64,000 nucleotides of DNA from Talinum fruticosum (lineage: Eukaryota > Streptophyta > Magnoliopsida > Caryophyllales > Talinaceae), in the NCBI GenBank assembly GCA_021018815.1, contig JAITYX010000042.1, positions 1,131,001 through 1,195,000 on the forward strand, read 5' to 3'. The position numbers and the translations under genes are program-made. This document shows, one piece after another, positions 12,907 to 24,836 of this stretch. Each line of letters opens with the position of its first letter. The stretch's first letter is position 1. The notes below the pieces were generated by a model that was not told the origin of the DNA, did no database searches, and saw only the letters and a list, made by a program, of their open reading frames with translations.

Positions 12907-14228
12907 TTCACGACCATCGATACATCTTCGATGCTGGTACAGTATTATGACCAACTGTATTTTCTGATGTCCTGTCTACATTTCCCGGTATCAGTTAGAA
13001 CAAATTTGAGATAGGTACAGATCTTTGTCATTGAAGTTTTTATTATTTTGGAGAGTTTTGTAATCCAAACCCATGGAGAGCCCAATGGGAAAAGAAACTT
13101 GTAAACAAAGAAACTTGTTGGATGTGATAACTTGCTATTTAATAATTTAGTACTTGTACTATTTTGATTACTGCTTGAAACAGGGGATTTTGTCGTGTAA
13201 CCTCTCTCTCTCTCTCTCTACACTCAACGTATTTATGAACCTAAACTGGAGAAATAATACAAGTTGAACATTTCTCCTATTCATAACCCAAATCGTTATG
13301 GTTATGGATGAGGGTTAGTTTGCCGGGCAAAATTGGAACACCTTGACAAATTCATGCTTTGATACAAGAGACAAAAGAGTATGTTTTTTTTATAGAAGAC
13401 AAAAGAGAATGTTTAATGTCCTATTAGAACTCATTGGTCATTCCATTTTTTTGAAAATGTAATCGAGTTTTTGATTAATACTATTGTCATCTTTAGTTTA
13501 TAATTATTCTATAGTTTATGAGCGCAACTGCTGATTAGAATGTACAGGAGAATTGTTCGAGGAAAGGTTTGAAAATATACACTTAACAACGACGTGTTCA
13601 AAGTAATAATATACACTTAACAACAACGTTTTCAATTAATTACTTTGAACGTAGTTGGATTTCTTATCCATATTTATTACAGCTTCTTGTTGATATTATA
13701 TTTCCATATCTAAATAATTACTTTGGGCATATTCGTAATTCTTATCCATATTTAATACAGATTCTTGTTAATACCGTATTTATTACTTGTTGACAATCGT
13801 CTCAAGGCAATGTTTAGTAGGATTGTTATTTAAATAGTTCGTAATATATAAGTTTAGAATGAATAAATGTCTCTTTCATTGGTAGATACTCATTCTTGTG
13901 TAGAATATATTAGAAAAGGGAATTGCGTGACTTCACCTCATTCACATTTCTTTCCATAGATTAACTCTGTTTTTTCAAGTTCTTGGCTTTCACGTATCCA
14001 TTCCCTCTCAATAGAGGAAACAGAGTAGTTTACACTGAAAAGTTACACCCTCATCAGTCCCATTCAATTTCTGTTAACTTCTGTTTCTTCAAGCCTTATT
14101 GAAACCCCATATAAACTCACTCTGTCTTGCTTGTATCAAAAATGTATAACGTAACAGCGGAACCCGAAACTCCAATCTTTTAGGACAGCCAGAAAACACA
14201 ATCTTCTGTTTACACATTCCTCAAACTG
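12907..14228. other. Intergenic region between HISN6 and the BPS1-like gene
   Basis: 3' UTR of HISN6, a CT run at about 13201-13220, then AT-rich DNA with two sets of short diverged direct repeats: ATATACACTTAACAAC at about 13577 and 13609, and TTCTTATCCATATTTA at about 13661 and 13739. No gene is recognised. The last 150 bases are the probable promoter and leader of the next gene. Confidence 0.6.
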
Positions 14229-15200
14229 ATGGCAAAGGTTTTCCTGACATGTTTTTCACCATGTAAGCCCTTTTATTCTGATGAACGTGTAGTTGGGTTG
14301 TTTTCTTCTGTGTCAATCGATCTGCAGCGGCTGCAGAAGTCTCTGGAAGAGAAGCCTCCCTCTCTCGGATGGTGTAGCGAGGTTGTTGCTGTCATCAAGA
14401 AGATTCACTCTCATTTCCTCTGCTATTTGGAGAGTTCCAAGGTGCCCCCTTCATGGGCCGGTGTTGAGATCCGTGATGAATACATGAGAGCGAGCTTAGA
14501 TCTTTTAGACCTTTGTAATTTGCTTAAACTAGCTCTTTCTGGCCTAGATAGGTACCGGATGATAGTTGATGCCATGATCAAGAGATTGGAAGATTCAAGC
14601 TTCTTGATCGAGGCAAGCAAGATCGAAGTTGAGAGACTCGAGAGAGGGAGAAATGACAAGTTCTCTCAACTTGAGAAGTGGAAGAGAGAAGCCAATTTTA
14701 GTGAGGAATTGTCTAAAATGAAGACGAAAACTAACAATAACAAGCATGTTTTGCAAGTCATTAGAAGCACAATGTCTATACTGTCTCTCTTAATCGTCTC
14801 TTCGATTCTCCATCCTACTCCTATCGAGATCAATGAGGGGATCCACACTAGACAGCCTGGTTTGGATTCATTCTCAGATTCTATCCAAAAACTTGTTCAT
14901 TCTTTCGGGGAAAGGGTTCGAGCTCAGAAAGATAAAGGGAGGGTGGTTTTGCATGAGAATGAGATGGTAGAGGATGCATTTGGTTCCTTCAAAGCTCACA
15001 TTGTTAATGGGGTCGAAAATGGGCTAATTGTACAGAGAGTGGAGAAGCTGAGGAAGAGGTGTGTGGCTCTCAAGGAAGGTTTAGACATGTTTGAAGGTGT
15101 AATGAACGAGTTGTTTGAGGATGTAATCAGGGGAAGGAAAAGGGTTATTGAGTTTATTACCCAAAATAATCAGAGCTTACCAAATAGCAAACGTGATTAG
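14229..15200 (+). CDS. BPS1-like (BYPASS1-related) protein, single exon
   Basis: Intact 323-residue single-exon frame. The middle part fits the BPS1/BYPASS1-related plant family: WCSEVVAVIKKIHSHFLCYL, then EIRDEYMRASLDLLDLCNLL, a helical region with many K/E/R residues (about 125-170, likely coiled coil), a hydrophobic segment at about 176-196 (RSTMSILSLLIVSSILHP) and a C-terminal helical part (VEKLRKRCVALKEGLDMFEG...VMNELFEDVIRGRKRVIEFI). BPS1 in Arabidopsis prevents production of a root-derived mobile growth inhibitor; more distant members are uncharacterised. Single-exon structure and length (about 320-350 residues) agree with the family. The lack of any frame break contrasts with the neighbouring genes. 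An uncharacterised relative of BPS1 is the safest reading. Confidence 0.65.
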   Translation: MAKVFLTCFSPCKPFYSDERVVGLFSSVSIDLQRLQKSLEEKPPSLGWCSEVVAVIKKIHSHFLCYLESSKVPPSWAGVEIRDEYMRASLDLLDLCNLLKLALSGLDRYRMIVDAMIKRLEDSSFLIEASKIEVERLERGRNDKFSQLEKWKREANFSEELSKMKTKTNNNKHVLQVIRSTMSILSLLIVSSILHPTPIEINEGIHTRQPGLDSFSDSIQKLVHSFGERVRAQKDKGRVVLHENEMVEDAFGSFKAHIVNGVENGLIVQRVEKLRKRCVALKEGLDMFEGVMNELFEDVIRGRKRVIEFITQNNQSLPNSKRD

Positions 15201-15967
15201 GGTTTGCTTTGCCTTACAATCTATTTTTCTTTTTTAGGGTTGTGGATTTGATTGCTTAAGAGAGTGATGATTTCCACATAGTTTTAGCGAGGATTTCAGT
15301 TTTATTTGGTACCCACATATTTTTAATTAGGTCATGTAAAGCTAAACTTCTATTTGTATGTGAATGTGACTGTAATTATTTTTTAGTTTCATTTTTGTTG
15401 CTTTGTCTTCTGACTTTAAACACAGAAATTAGCATATAATGGATTTATTCACATTCAAAAACTAGCAATACATATTCAGAAACATCAGTACATCCTGTAA
15501 ATGACCTGTCAAAAATTCTCTCAGATGAAAATTAGGGCGTATAATTTTCCCTAAAAGATAAATATCGAACCAGAAATGAGGTCAATACAAGTCACAACAA
15601 ATATTGGTGAGACCTATCTGGCTATCAACTATCAAGCAGATCAATGAATGAGAATGAAATGGATACAAATGGGGAGAAGTGTTAAAGAAGGAAAAAGAAA
15701 GGCATTTAATGCGTTCTGCAGCTGCTCAAGCCCAGTTGTTATGCTGCTGCCTCCCTTCGCCAGTTTAGAATCAGCCTTGAACTGTTGTACATCAAGCTCC
15801 GAATATGTTGCATCGAAAATTTTAGTATACAGCACGTTGTGCCAGCATCCAGAACTTTTAGGTGATGAAAATCTCCTCAAAAGAGAAGAGGGGTGAAGCA
15901 TTGAGCAGGACCACATACAAAAGGACTGAGGGAGATCCAATTCTGCGCTATGCTTAGTTTCTCTTCC
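15201..15967. other. Convergent intergenic region (two 3' UTRs)
   Basis: Lies between the 3' end of the BPS1-like gene (+) and the 3' end of the MUCI70-like gene (-). It should hold both 3' UTRs. AT-rich on the left, more balanced on the right (the probable MUCI70 3' UTR). No other gene seen. Confidence 0.6.
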
Positions 15968-18900
15968 CTACTCATCTGCAGTCTCAGGAACAGTACGCTT
16001 TTCCTCGGTCCTGTGGTGGAATAGCTTTGCAAGTTGTCGCCTTTCACAGTCCTGCAAGTCCCGAGCAATGTCGAGTTAATAGCATTCAAGGATGAAGACA
16101 AACGCGGGTTTTTCTGACACTAGTTAGTTCCTCACCTTGAACATGTGGAGATAAAAGGGCCTGTTTGGATTTTTCTTTCTCAATTTGTGGTATGTATATG
16201 CGAAGCTTAATTGATCCCTAGGGGTGAAGCGATCCACTTCGTTGAACCAGAGACAGGAGAATAAGTTTGACATTGGTGTATGTGCCCTAATTATCAATGA
16301 ACCTTCTGGTACATCTGTTGTCCAGATAAACTAAAATCGTTAACGAGAGAAACAGAAACCTACTCATACGAAACACATTTTTAAATGAATCAGGAACAAA
16401 GAGAAAAACAGGACATACTGCTGGGAAGCAACTTGTCAGGATCAGAGGCATTGAATCTCTTCAGCCCATCAGCCTGATAAAATGCAAACTGCTGATCAAT
16501 CATAGTATGGTTGTACTTATTGAGCTTCTTATTCCGCTCAACCTCTTCCCAAACACAGTGACGATCATAATGATTTGATATTGCATATTCATAACCTTTT
16601 CTCCATAAGAAGTATTCGAGCAACAAAAGAGGGTCTCGTTGGAGGCGCAATTTGCTGTCCAACCAAATTGAATACCTGCAAACGCAACAATATGTTTTAG
16701 AGATTGGCCCCAGAAACCAGACACATCAAATACAGATGTTTCTCGCAACTAGTATCTCCATCTTCTTGAATAACTATGATATGTAAACCACTATGGCAGC
16801 TTTACAGGGAAACTTGAATGGCAGGCATCGAAGCATTACAGATTTAAAACAGTAGTAAATGTTGTCAACTGTTTATCACATTATATTAGATCCCATAGGC
16901 CACAGCTATATATAAGGTTTCTTCCTCAGCCATAGAGATTTTGCATGTCATTTCTGAAGGGAATGTCAACCAATCATATTGTTTTTATGCAAGTATGTAT
17001 CATGCTATCTCAGCTGCCCACAATGTTGTATATAATTCAAGAACCCAAGTGTCCATCATGGAAATCATCCGTTTCCTTTTATCTGAGATAGCAGACATTT
17101 ATACAAGAGTGGGCAGATTTGGACTCTGTCAACCAGTTGATAATGGGCTTCTATCTCAGAAACCAGAAGTTCAGACCTACCGTAAAAGATAGGAAATTGT
17201 CTTTACATTTTCTTACTTTCTATTGGGATTAATACTGAACATGCTGTATTCTTACTTTCTATTGGGATTAATACTGAACATGCTGTATTATGTTCTACTA
17301 GTCATATAAAATCCAGAAATGGCACCTAAAATATCTCCTGCTTAGCTCACCAAGTTTTTCCCTTTTTTCTTTGAAACGCTGCTTAGTTCATCATAGATAA
17401 AAACTAGAAGTTCAGTTTTGCCATAAAAGATAGAACATTAAATTTAAGTCTACTCACTGTCAATTGGCATTTACTCCTGAACATGTTGTATAATGTTCAA
17501 CTAGTCATGTCAAACTCAGAAGTGGAACCTAAAATATCTCCTTCTTAGCTTACCTCATCAATTTATTTTATTTTTTTGATATTGCCTAGCTTATCATATG
17601 TGTCATGGGATAGATAAAAATGCTCATGACTTTCAACACACACCAATGCTGAAATTTTTGCATAATATAGGGCACATACCACTAACAATTTTCATAGAGC
17701 AGCAAAAAGTCAAAAACATATAAGTGTAGCAGACATCATAAAAACAGATTTTAGAATATTCTACTGGATTAGGAACACATCAATCAAATACAGATAAGGG
17801 CTAGCCAACAGCACATAAATCAGCCTCAATTATTGCACGGTCACCAATTAATAAGGAGGAAAACAGAAAGGGATATATACATCTGAGCAAATTCACCATG
17901 CTCTCTAAGCAATTTGAGAAAATTTACTGAAACACAAAACTTGTAGAACGTCATAAAAAAATTATGCTAGTGAGGTGAAACCAGGGAAAAGTGACCAAGA
18001 CAAGCAAAGCTATTGTTAATGACCGTGTATGAAGCTTAAGAGATGAGCTTTAATAGTAACCGCAGTCAAGCCAAGTGATCCAACAGTTCTCTATTGAGAT
18101 ATTTCTCTATTAATACCTTTGAGTTTCAAAAGTGCTGAATGAGTTTAGTTTCATATTTGCCATTTACAAACGTTAGAATTCACGATCACCAGCAGACATC
18201 TAAAACATGTTGAACAACGAATATCCAATGATCACATAAAAAATATATACAGCCTTCAGATTCACATTCTTACCTAGCTGAAGGGAAAAGGCGATGAGAC
18301 AAAAGCTTTGGTATTTTTCCCACTCTCCTCATGTCCGAATAAGGAAGATTTTTCACCACCACTATCCTCCACAAACCAATAAATCCTGTTCTGTCAGGTA
18401 CTTGGCCTTCTGAAGAAAGAGTTTGCAAAGTTGCTTCGTCCATGAACATGACAAAGCAAACATTTTTTCTGGACAAGCGACTAACCTGAAATTAAACAGG
18501 TAAGTAAGGAGAAAGAATCCTTTGCCAAAGACGGCTTGGTGATTGCACTAGCTCATGTGAACCACAAATATGGTGCAGATACAGACAGTCAGCACTCAGA
18601 AGAGACACTCGAAAACAAAATAAATGATAGTCACACACGTGTCCTACCGTTTTGCCGAAAGGAGATCTCAAGCGATCTGAGTTTCCAAAGATGCAAGAAA
18701 CAACAGCTATATGGCATCTACTAATATATCTGGTATCATCCTCAGTCAAGTCAAATCCAGTACTCGAATACCCTTCAGGACCCTTGACAAGTCCACAATT
18801 TATCTGTTGATCGCGTGCAATGAATGAATCTTCCCTTTCTCTCAAGCTCTGATGCCCAGCAAATCTGGGTTCCCAGTTATCTAGCCCATCAGGCTTCGAT

Positions 18901-21117
18901 TCTTTTTCAGTATAAGACAACGAGAATCTAGCAAATTTTCTGCTCTCTAAAGGCTCCACAAGTTGTGCGGTAGAGTTCAGTAACTTCATCTCACACTTAG
19001 CAGCTGCATCAGTGAATATTATGTAGTTATCCACACACTCAGTGTGATTTCATAAACTATAGAGCGAACAATTACAGTTGCTTTCAAGTTTCAAATTTGC
19101 ATATCAGATGTCAAACAGTATGATAAAATATGATATTCTCAAAATTTGCAATTGTGCAGAACTCTTTCTCGAATTGCAGAAATAATGACTATTCATTCTC
19201 AGGTTGATAAAAGAATGCTAACTTCTTACGATAGCCACAAAAACATTTTGGGCACCAAAAAATAAATTTCATGCTAGAGTACATCAGTTATCATTCAGAG
19301 GAGGGAAGCTACTGAGAAAACTTACCAGAAAATTTGCGGTGTCTCCCACGTTTCTTTGGCTGCTTATTAGAGCTAGTCTTTGATTGCCCATCAGCATTAC
19401 TAGCTTGCCTATGTTTCCCTTCAATGTTGTCAGAAATGTGTAATTTTGCCGAACTACCTTCTGATGACTCTTCAACAATGACCTCAGGAATATAATGGGA
19501 TTTGGCATTATCTCCAGCATCCCCAGAGTGAGATTTAAACAGTTCAGGGTTCGCCTCAATTTCATGTCCAGTGTTATCATAATCATTTTTGCGAGCATCA
19601 TGTGAATCGATTCCGTCATTATATTCATCCTCTATATCAGTTTCGTCAGTGTCCATATCCATGTTATGGTCATCAGAAACATGGGTACCATCCTTGATTT
19701 CAGAACCTGATTGGCCAATGTTCTCTAAAGAAGCCTTATATTTTTCCTCGTACATTTTTAATTCATTACGCCCTGCTTCATTGTATAGGTCATGGTGATT
19801 AACACCCTATCGCTGTTGGGCCTCTTTTCAGGTCTCTTCCCTCTGTTGGGAACATGCCCTTTTCCAAATTCATCCGCTTTAGTTGTGCTACTTTTATTTA
19901 CCACATCCTCATTGTAATCATCATCCCTCCTTCTATCATCACCATCCCAATATCTCGAATCACGCGCATGAGCCATAGACCCATTGCCAAAGCTGACTTG
20001 GGAGGTAGTAATCCTTGTTACATTCGTAAGAAAATCATTCTTGAAATCATCGTCTGGGACATTACTTGTATTTGTTTCTGCAGAAAATCTATTAAGTGTC
20101 AAAAAATACACAATATGATGCATAAATTCCATGTCAAGACAGCCTCACTTTTACTTGTGTGAGTGTGTGTCTATGTGCATGTGTGCGTGTTTAATTTACA
20201 GGAGAAAGAGGGGACCATGGGTTGGGGATTATTCTGGAATCAACTCAATCCGAAATAAGAAATTCAGGAAACAAGAGAAAGATGATGTCTCGAGAGTTAG
20301 GTCACCTATTGTGTAAACCATACAGCAAATACTAAAGACATCCAGTGAAATCAAATGTACCAAGCCAGTTTGTATATCCGTTTTAAGATCAAATAAAGCA
20401 ATGCATCAAAGAATTAAACAATCAATTCGACCAACTACTATTATTCATTCCAACCCAAAGACTAGGAAAACAAAAAGGGAAACCTAGAAAACAGTTGCGC
20501 CAAACCCTCATACCACACATGAACTCAATATAGTTGTGACTTGGAATCACTTGGGTCCTATCTAAGCATCTAAGTTCTAGAAAAACAAATTAAACTTCTC
20601 CAGTGTAGGCAACAATCAGCAAAATTTGTGAAAATCCTAACATCAGAAGTAACCCACTTATAGTTCTATGGTCCTAGCCACTGAGAACCAAAGCAGAAAA
20701 AGATCAAAGCATCACAGCAACGCAGTATAAAAGACACCAACTTTACCACAAGAACTCAATTCAAACAACAGCCCAGATTTCCAAAGATAAACTTCTTCAG
20801 AAAAAAGAAATAAAATTCAAGATATCATGTACCAATTAATGTACAAGGTGGAGAAGAGAGTGACCTGTATGATCTCTAGAGAGGAAGAGAAAAGCCAAGG
20901 CAGTGGCGGCAAGAACTAAACAAAGGAAGGAAACAACAGTGCCAATGGAGATCCTACGGCCGCCGCCCTTGCTTCGGCGGTGGTGGTGGTGATGGTGGCG
21001 CGGCGCCCGGACGCCGATGGCTACGTGTTCGACGGCACCATTTTGGTGAGTGTTGGCGGCGTAATCGTGGTTCCGGCCAGCCCCTCTGTCGAACCCCGAT
21101 TGCCTGTACTGAGCCAT
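15968..21117 (-). CDS. MUCI70-like DUF616 protein (probable Golgi hexosyltransferase)
   Basis: DUF616 proteins such as Arabidopsis MUCI70 are Golgi type II membrane proteins proposed to be glycosyltransferases in pectin synthesis. Exons (minus strand): 21117-20865, 20077-19326, 19003-18648, 18485-18274, 16675-16419, 16314-16136, 16051-15968. The product is about 697 residues. It has a cytosolic tail containing six consecutive histidines (residues 41-46), one membrane segment (about 56-79), a long acidic low-complexity stem (DMDTDETDIEDE region) ending in basic KKRGRHRKFSG, then the DUF616 domain: CEMKLLNSTAQLVEP, YISRCHIAVVSCIFG, CFVMFMDE, RLFPSARYSIWLDSKLRLQRDP, NHYDRHCVWEE, FNASDPDKLLPS, IIRAHTPMSNLFSCLWFNEV and FTPRDQLSFAYT. 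One frame break occurs in the stem at the C run 19805-19807; one more base restores GVNHHDLYNEAGRNELKMYE and makes the total a whole number of codons. The alternative upstream Met codons in the same frame probably lie in the 5' UTR. Confidence 0.88.
17163..17553 (-). repeat. Nested tandem duplications in the 1.6 kb MUCI70 intron
   Basis: An exact 39-bp tandem repeat occupies 17211-17249 and 17250-17288 (starts TCTTACTTTCTATTGGGATT). It sits in the first copy of an older, diverged duplication: about 17163-17345 and 17406-17553 share AGAAGTTCAG, TAAAAGATAG, TGAACATG-TGTAT, ACTAGTCAT and CACCTAAAATATCTCC-like blocks. The 39-bp event is therefore recent and the larger one older. Non-coding. Confidence 0.8.
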
Positions 21118-21963
21118 TGGCGCATTGTTCAATTTTTCTCTCCTCCAAGCAGCTCCACCATTAACGTTGAACAGAGCTGGATTTGGAGAATTAGGGTAAG
21201 GAGGCGCCGAATTTCGCAGATCTTTTGGAGGGGTGTGATTGGAGGAGTTAAATACTGTGAGGGGGTGGCTTGGGTAGGAGAGAGAGAGAGAGATAGAGAG
21301 AGAAAGAGGAAAAATCGATCGGCGATGAAAACTTAAAAGGTTCTTGTCGTTGTTTTCCTCGGCCGTCTTCCTCCGCTCCTTCAGCCCCCCAACGCTCTTT
21401 TGCTTCTCTTCGGATTTTGTATTTGGATCATTCAGACCCAAAACTCATGTCCGGGTCACCCGGATCCACTGTCCATACCCGAATATATTCTTCAGACAAG
21501 AACGGTTGTATTCCCAACGATACTCTTTTATGGTTTATTATTCTCAATTCTCACATTCGGCACTCATATAAGTAGAGGCCGGCCAAAATTCAGATTTGGG
21601 ATAAAATTAAGTTTGACAAATTGACTATTTTTTATATAATAATTAATTTTTTCAGGTAAGATTTAACTAAGATAAGTATAAATTTGAGTTAAAATTAAAT
21701 TCGGACAATAGAAATAGAAAATCTTATGTCCGAACTAAATATTTGAAAAAATAATCATGATCGGACGTGATTTTTACAGGTCATTTGAATTCGGGTAATT
21801 AAATCGGACGAAATTTTACCAATATTACACAGAAGACATACACCTTTTTTTATTTATACTATTTTGTATAGGTGAACATATATTTCTAATTTTAGCCTAT
21901 ATTTCATAAAGTAATATTATTTTTAATAACTCAACCTACATTTACGAGAAAATTTCATACTTT

Positions 21964-22033
<70 letters not shown>

Positions 22034-22138
22034 TATTTTATTCAAAAAAATAGCCTCTTCATAATTTAATGGTAAGATTCTTATATCTAATCCCCAATGT
22101 CAATCATAATAAGTACAGTGGAATTTTTACTGTCATAT

Positions 22139-22184
<46 letters not shown>

Positions 22185-23087
22185 TTTTTTATATAAATAA
22201 AGTATAAAAGTCGATATAAATAATATCTAAAATCTGATAAAAACTCAGAAAGACTTTCTAGACTGACGGTCGAGAAAGCAAAGATCAAGTACTCCGGAAG
22301 CTGGGCTTGCCCCGTCCCTGTGACCCACACGAGGCTTGTAAACCTGCGATGATGTTAGACCAAATTAGATATCCACAGGACTTTGTTGTTGTGTGTTGAT
22401 GGCCAACCCAATTTCCAACCCTAACATAAAAGTAGCTTACCTACACACACACCTACACGCTACACCCCACAACACAAAGAGTTTTCAATTTCTTAATTAT
22501 CAACTGATTCAATTCATCATCTTCAAATTTAAGTTTTGTTAACATTAATTATAATTATTTAAGATCGATATATTTTTTCGTAATTGTATGAAGTTAATTG
22601 AACTTTATCAAAGCTTTTAATTCAAAGAGAGTCTAATGAAATTATCGGATCTTAAAAAAAAAGAGATAACACGTAACATGATACGAGAAACAATATGTTA
22701 GAGAACTTCTAAATAAGAAACCCGTTAAAGCACAAAACCCGACTCATTCCGAATCAAGGGAATATGATTAATCAAGCCTCGATGCCAGCTATATATACAC
22801 ATCCAAGGGAAAAGAAATGAGCGAGGCATAACTTAAAAGTCAACCCAAAAGAATAGGACAAAGATCCTCCGTGTTAAATTTAAACTAGCCATTTTTCCCA
22901 GAAGGCAATGGCGTTTTTGGAGGATTCTTTGTTGTCGACAGCACCACAAACAACTCTTCCCCTCAAAATAGACTTATTATTTCTCATATAAAAACACATA
23001 TTTGCCTCAGTTTGGATTTTTTTCAGGGATTCCGTCGGATTATAATGTTGTCATTATAATTTTCATAATTCAAAAGACAACAATATA
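21118..23087. other. Divergent intergenic region with (TA)n microsatellites
   Basis: Shared upstream region of the MUCI70-like gene (-) and the first GASA gene (+). The part near 21118-21450 is GC-richer with a GA run at about 21282-21306 and is the probable MUCI70 5' UTR. Long (TA)n runs lie at about 21969-22031 and 22142-22177. No other gene is recognised. Confidence 0.65.
21969..22031. repeat. (TA)n microsatellite
   Basis: About 31 uninterrupted TA units. A second run is at 22142-22177. Both lie between two divergently transcribed genes and are likely length-variable. Confidence 0.95.
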
Positions 23088-23649
23088 ATGTCTACCATCA
23101 ACAGAATCCCTCAATTTGCCATCCTTTGCCTTGTTCTATTACACGAGGTAAGTTTAAATTAATAATTAAAGGTCGAGAAATAGGTTTCATACTGTAACAA
23201 TGTTGTTTGTGCAATTATATAACTGTTGTTAATCATCTTTATTGTGTACCGAAATGAAAGGTGGAAGTTTGCTTGGCACACCCGATTCCGATTCCAGGAG
23301 CAAATCAAGCAATCAAGAAGGGTGCACAAACAAACGAGACTGCCTTGCACCAAATCCCTATTGTCCCGTTTCTTGGTCCTCGGATAAGTAAGATCAATCA
23401 ATTAGTTAATTTCATATACATAGTGTTTTTGAAGGAAGCTTATCACAAGGCTGTTATATATATGCAGATTGCAAAGAGCAGTGCTTTGGAAGGTGCAACT
23501 TAGCATTGAGATACAGGATGTGCTTCAGGGTCTGTAACACTTGCTGCCAGCGTTGCAACTGCGTGCCGGCCCTGGGAACTTCTGTCAGCCCTCAGGCCTG
23601 CCCTTGCTGGAACAGTATGAGCCACCGGGGCCGGATTAGGTGCCCTTGA
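23088..23649 (+). CDS. GASA/snakin cysteine-rich secreted peptide with atypical domain
   Basis: GASA peptides are gibberellin-responsive or antimicrobial secreted proteins with 12 conserved cysteines. Exons: 23088-23147, 23261-23387, 23468-23649 (TGA), 122 residues. A signal peptide is expected (hydrophobic FAILCLVLLHE, cleavage likely after VCLA near residue 26). Then a Pro-rich linker (HPIPIPGANQ...IPIVPFLGPRI) with one NET glycosylation site, then the domain with 12 Cys: CKEQC, FGRC, CFRVCNTCC and RCNCVP. Up to CVP the spacing follows the family (C-x3-C-x3-C-x8-C-x3-C-x2-CC-x2-C-x-C). After it, the usual VP-x-GT-x-GN loop is replaced by VPALGTSVSPQA, one residue longer and lacking Gly-Asn, and the usual CPCY is CPCW. 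The frame is intact, so the difference is probably real. Convergent with the next GASA gene, about 500 bases away. Confidence 0.88.
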
Positions 23650-24149
23650 GTATCTTACATTCATCCATCTTAGATTGCAATTCATGAAAGAAAGCTAACT
23701 AAGTTGCAAAATCAGACTTTTTGTATTAATTCATGATTCTTATTATTATCTAAATGGAAAACATTGTTGCAGGCATTTCTATCTCTGATATTGAAATTCA
23801 AGGTAAATTTGTAGACTTTTAAAACCAAAGTCCCTTTATAGTACAATGGTTATAATACCATGATGATTTTAATTCGAGAAGTTCAGAGTTCAGGTCGATC
23901 AAGGGAAGCATATATATATTATTCCCTTTTACAATGTTCAAACCAAATGATCACTGACGTAGATTTTATTGTATTTTTTAAAAAATAAACAGATAATTTT
24001 ACTAGTACAAAAACATGAGTACATACATTATTCAAGTAAGCAACATACGTAACAATCGAATCGACGTATGGAAATACTGAATTACATAGATATTGTCATC
24101 ATATTGAACGTAATTAAATAGAGCTGATTTGATTACGATACATAGTTAA
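23650..24149. other. Convergent intergenic region between two GASA genes
   Basis: Both GASA genes end here (tail to tail), so both 3' UTRs fall in this 500-base AT-rich stretch. A segment near 23838-23905 has weak similarity to pol III promoter boxes (AGTACAATGGTTATAATACC, then GAGTTCAGGTC) but is too degenerate to call. Confidence 0.5.
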
Positions 24150-24722
24150 TTATGGGCATTTAGGGCGTCCACCATGGGTGGTGAGGCGAGCGTAGCAAGG
24201 GCAAATATGCTTGTTTCCGTAGGTACCAGGAGGCACACATTTGCATCTCAAACAGCAGCTGCTGCAAGCCTGTGGCATATCTTCTGCCTCGACGACGCCC
24301 TACATCTCCTCTGACATGCATAGTGGCAAGCTGCCAATTCAAATTACATTCAAATTGTCACCTACATATAATAATGCATTCGTCTAAAGATCGAAGTGAA
24401 TTCATCATATCACATGAATTTAGTTTAAAAACATATCAAAACATACCGTGATTTATTGATTTTGCGTGCCCTAGAGGGCGTCTTGTGTGATACACATGAG
24501 TACTCTCTTGCCTTCCATGCGTCTACACACACGAAAAACAAGGAAAAAATGATTAAGTTTGTAATGAAGGATCGAAGGTCATGTCAAATGATCGAAGGCC
24601 GGAGAGAGAGAGAGAGAGAGACTGACATTGCTGAGAGAAGCTGCATATTGATAAGAAGATGAGGCCTCAATGAAGACCTGTAGGAGGATGATGGACAAGA
24701 TGAAAAAACAAGCAACCTTCAT
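24150..24722 (-). CDS. GASA/snakin cysteine-rich secreted peptide (typical domain; one frame break)
   Basis: Exons (minus): 24722-24627, 24522-24447, 24330-24150 (TAA), about 117 residues. Signal peptide [20 protein letters not shown], then a short variable linker, then a canonical GASA domain: [19 protein letters not shown], and downstream [20 protein letters not shown] with [19 protein letters not shown] at the end. The two parts lie in different frames; one base added to the C pair at 24269-24270 (GG on the coding strand) gives KICHRACSSCC, which restores the family spacing C-x3-C-x2-CC exactly and a whole number of codons. The gene is therefore probably intact in the plant. A TATA-like CTATATATAC lies about 105 bases upstream of the start codon, and a GA/CT run is in intron 1. 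Confidence 0.88.
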
Positions 24723-24826
24723 GTCAGTAACGTGGGTGATTAGTGAGAGATGTTGAGAGTAATTAAAGATTAATGATGGATTAATTAAGGGTTTTGAGGA
24801 TGAGAAAAGGAAGAAGAGTTGGGACG

Positions 24827-24836
24827 TATATATAGA
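24827..24836 (-). promoter_or_regulatory. TATA box of the second GASA gene (putative)
   Basis: Reads CTATATATAC on the minus strand, roughly 105 bases before the start codon, a usual distance for a short plant leader. No other element is claimed. Confidence 0.45.
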
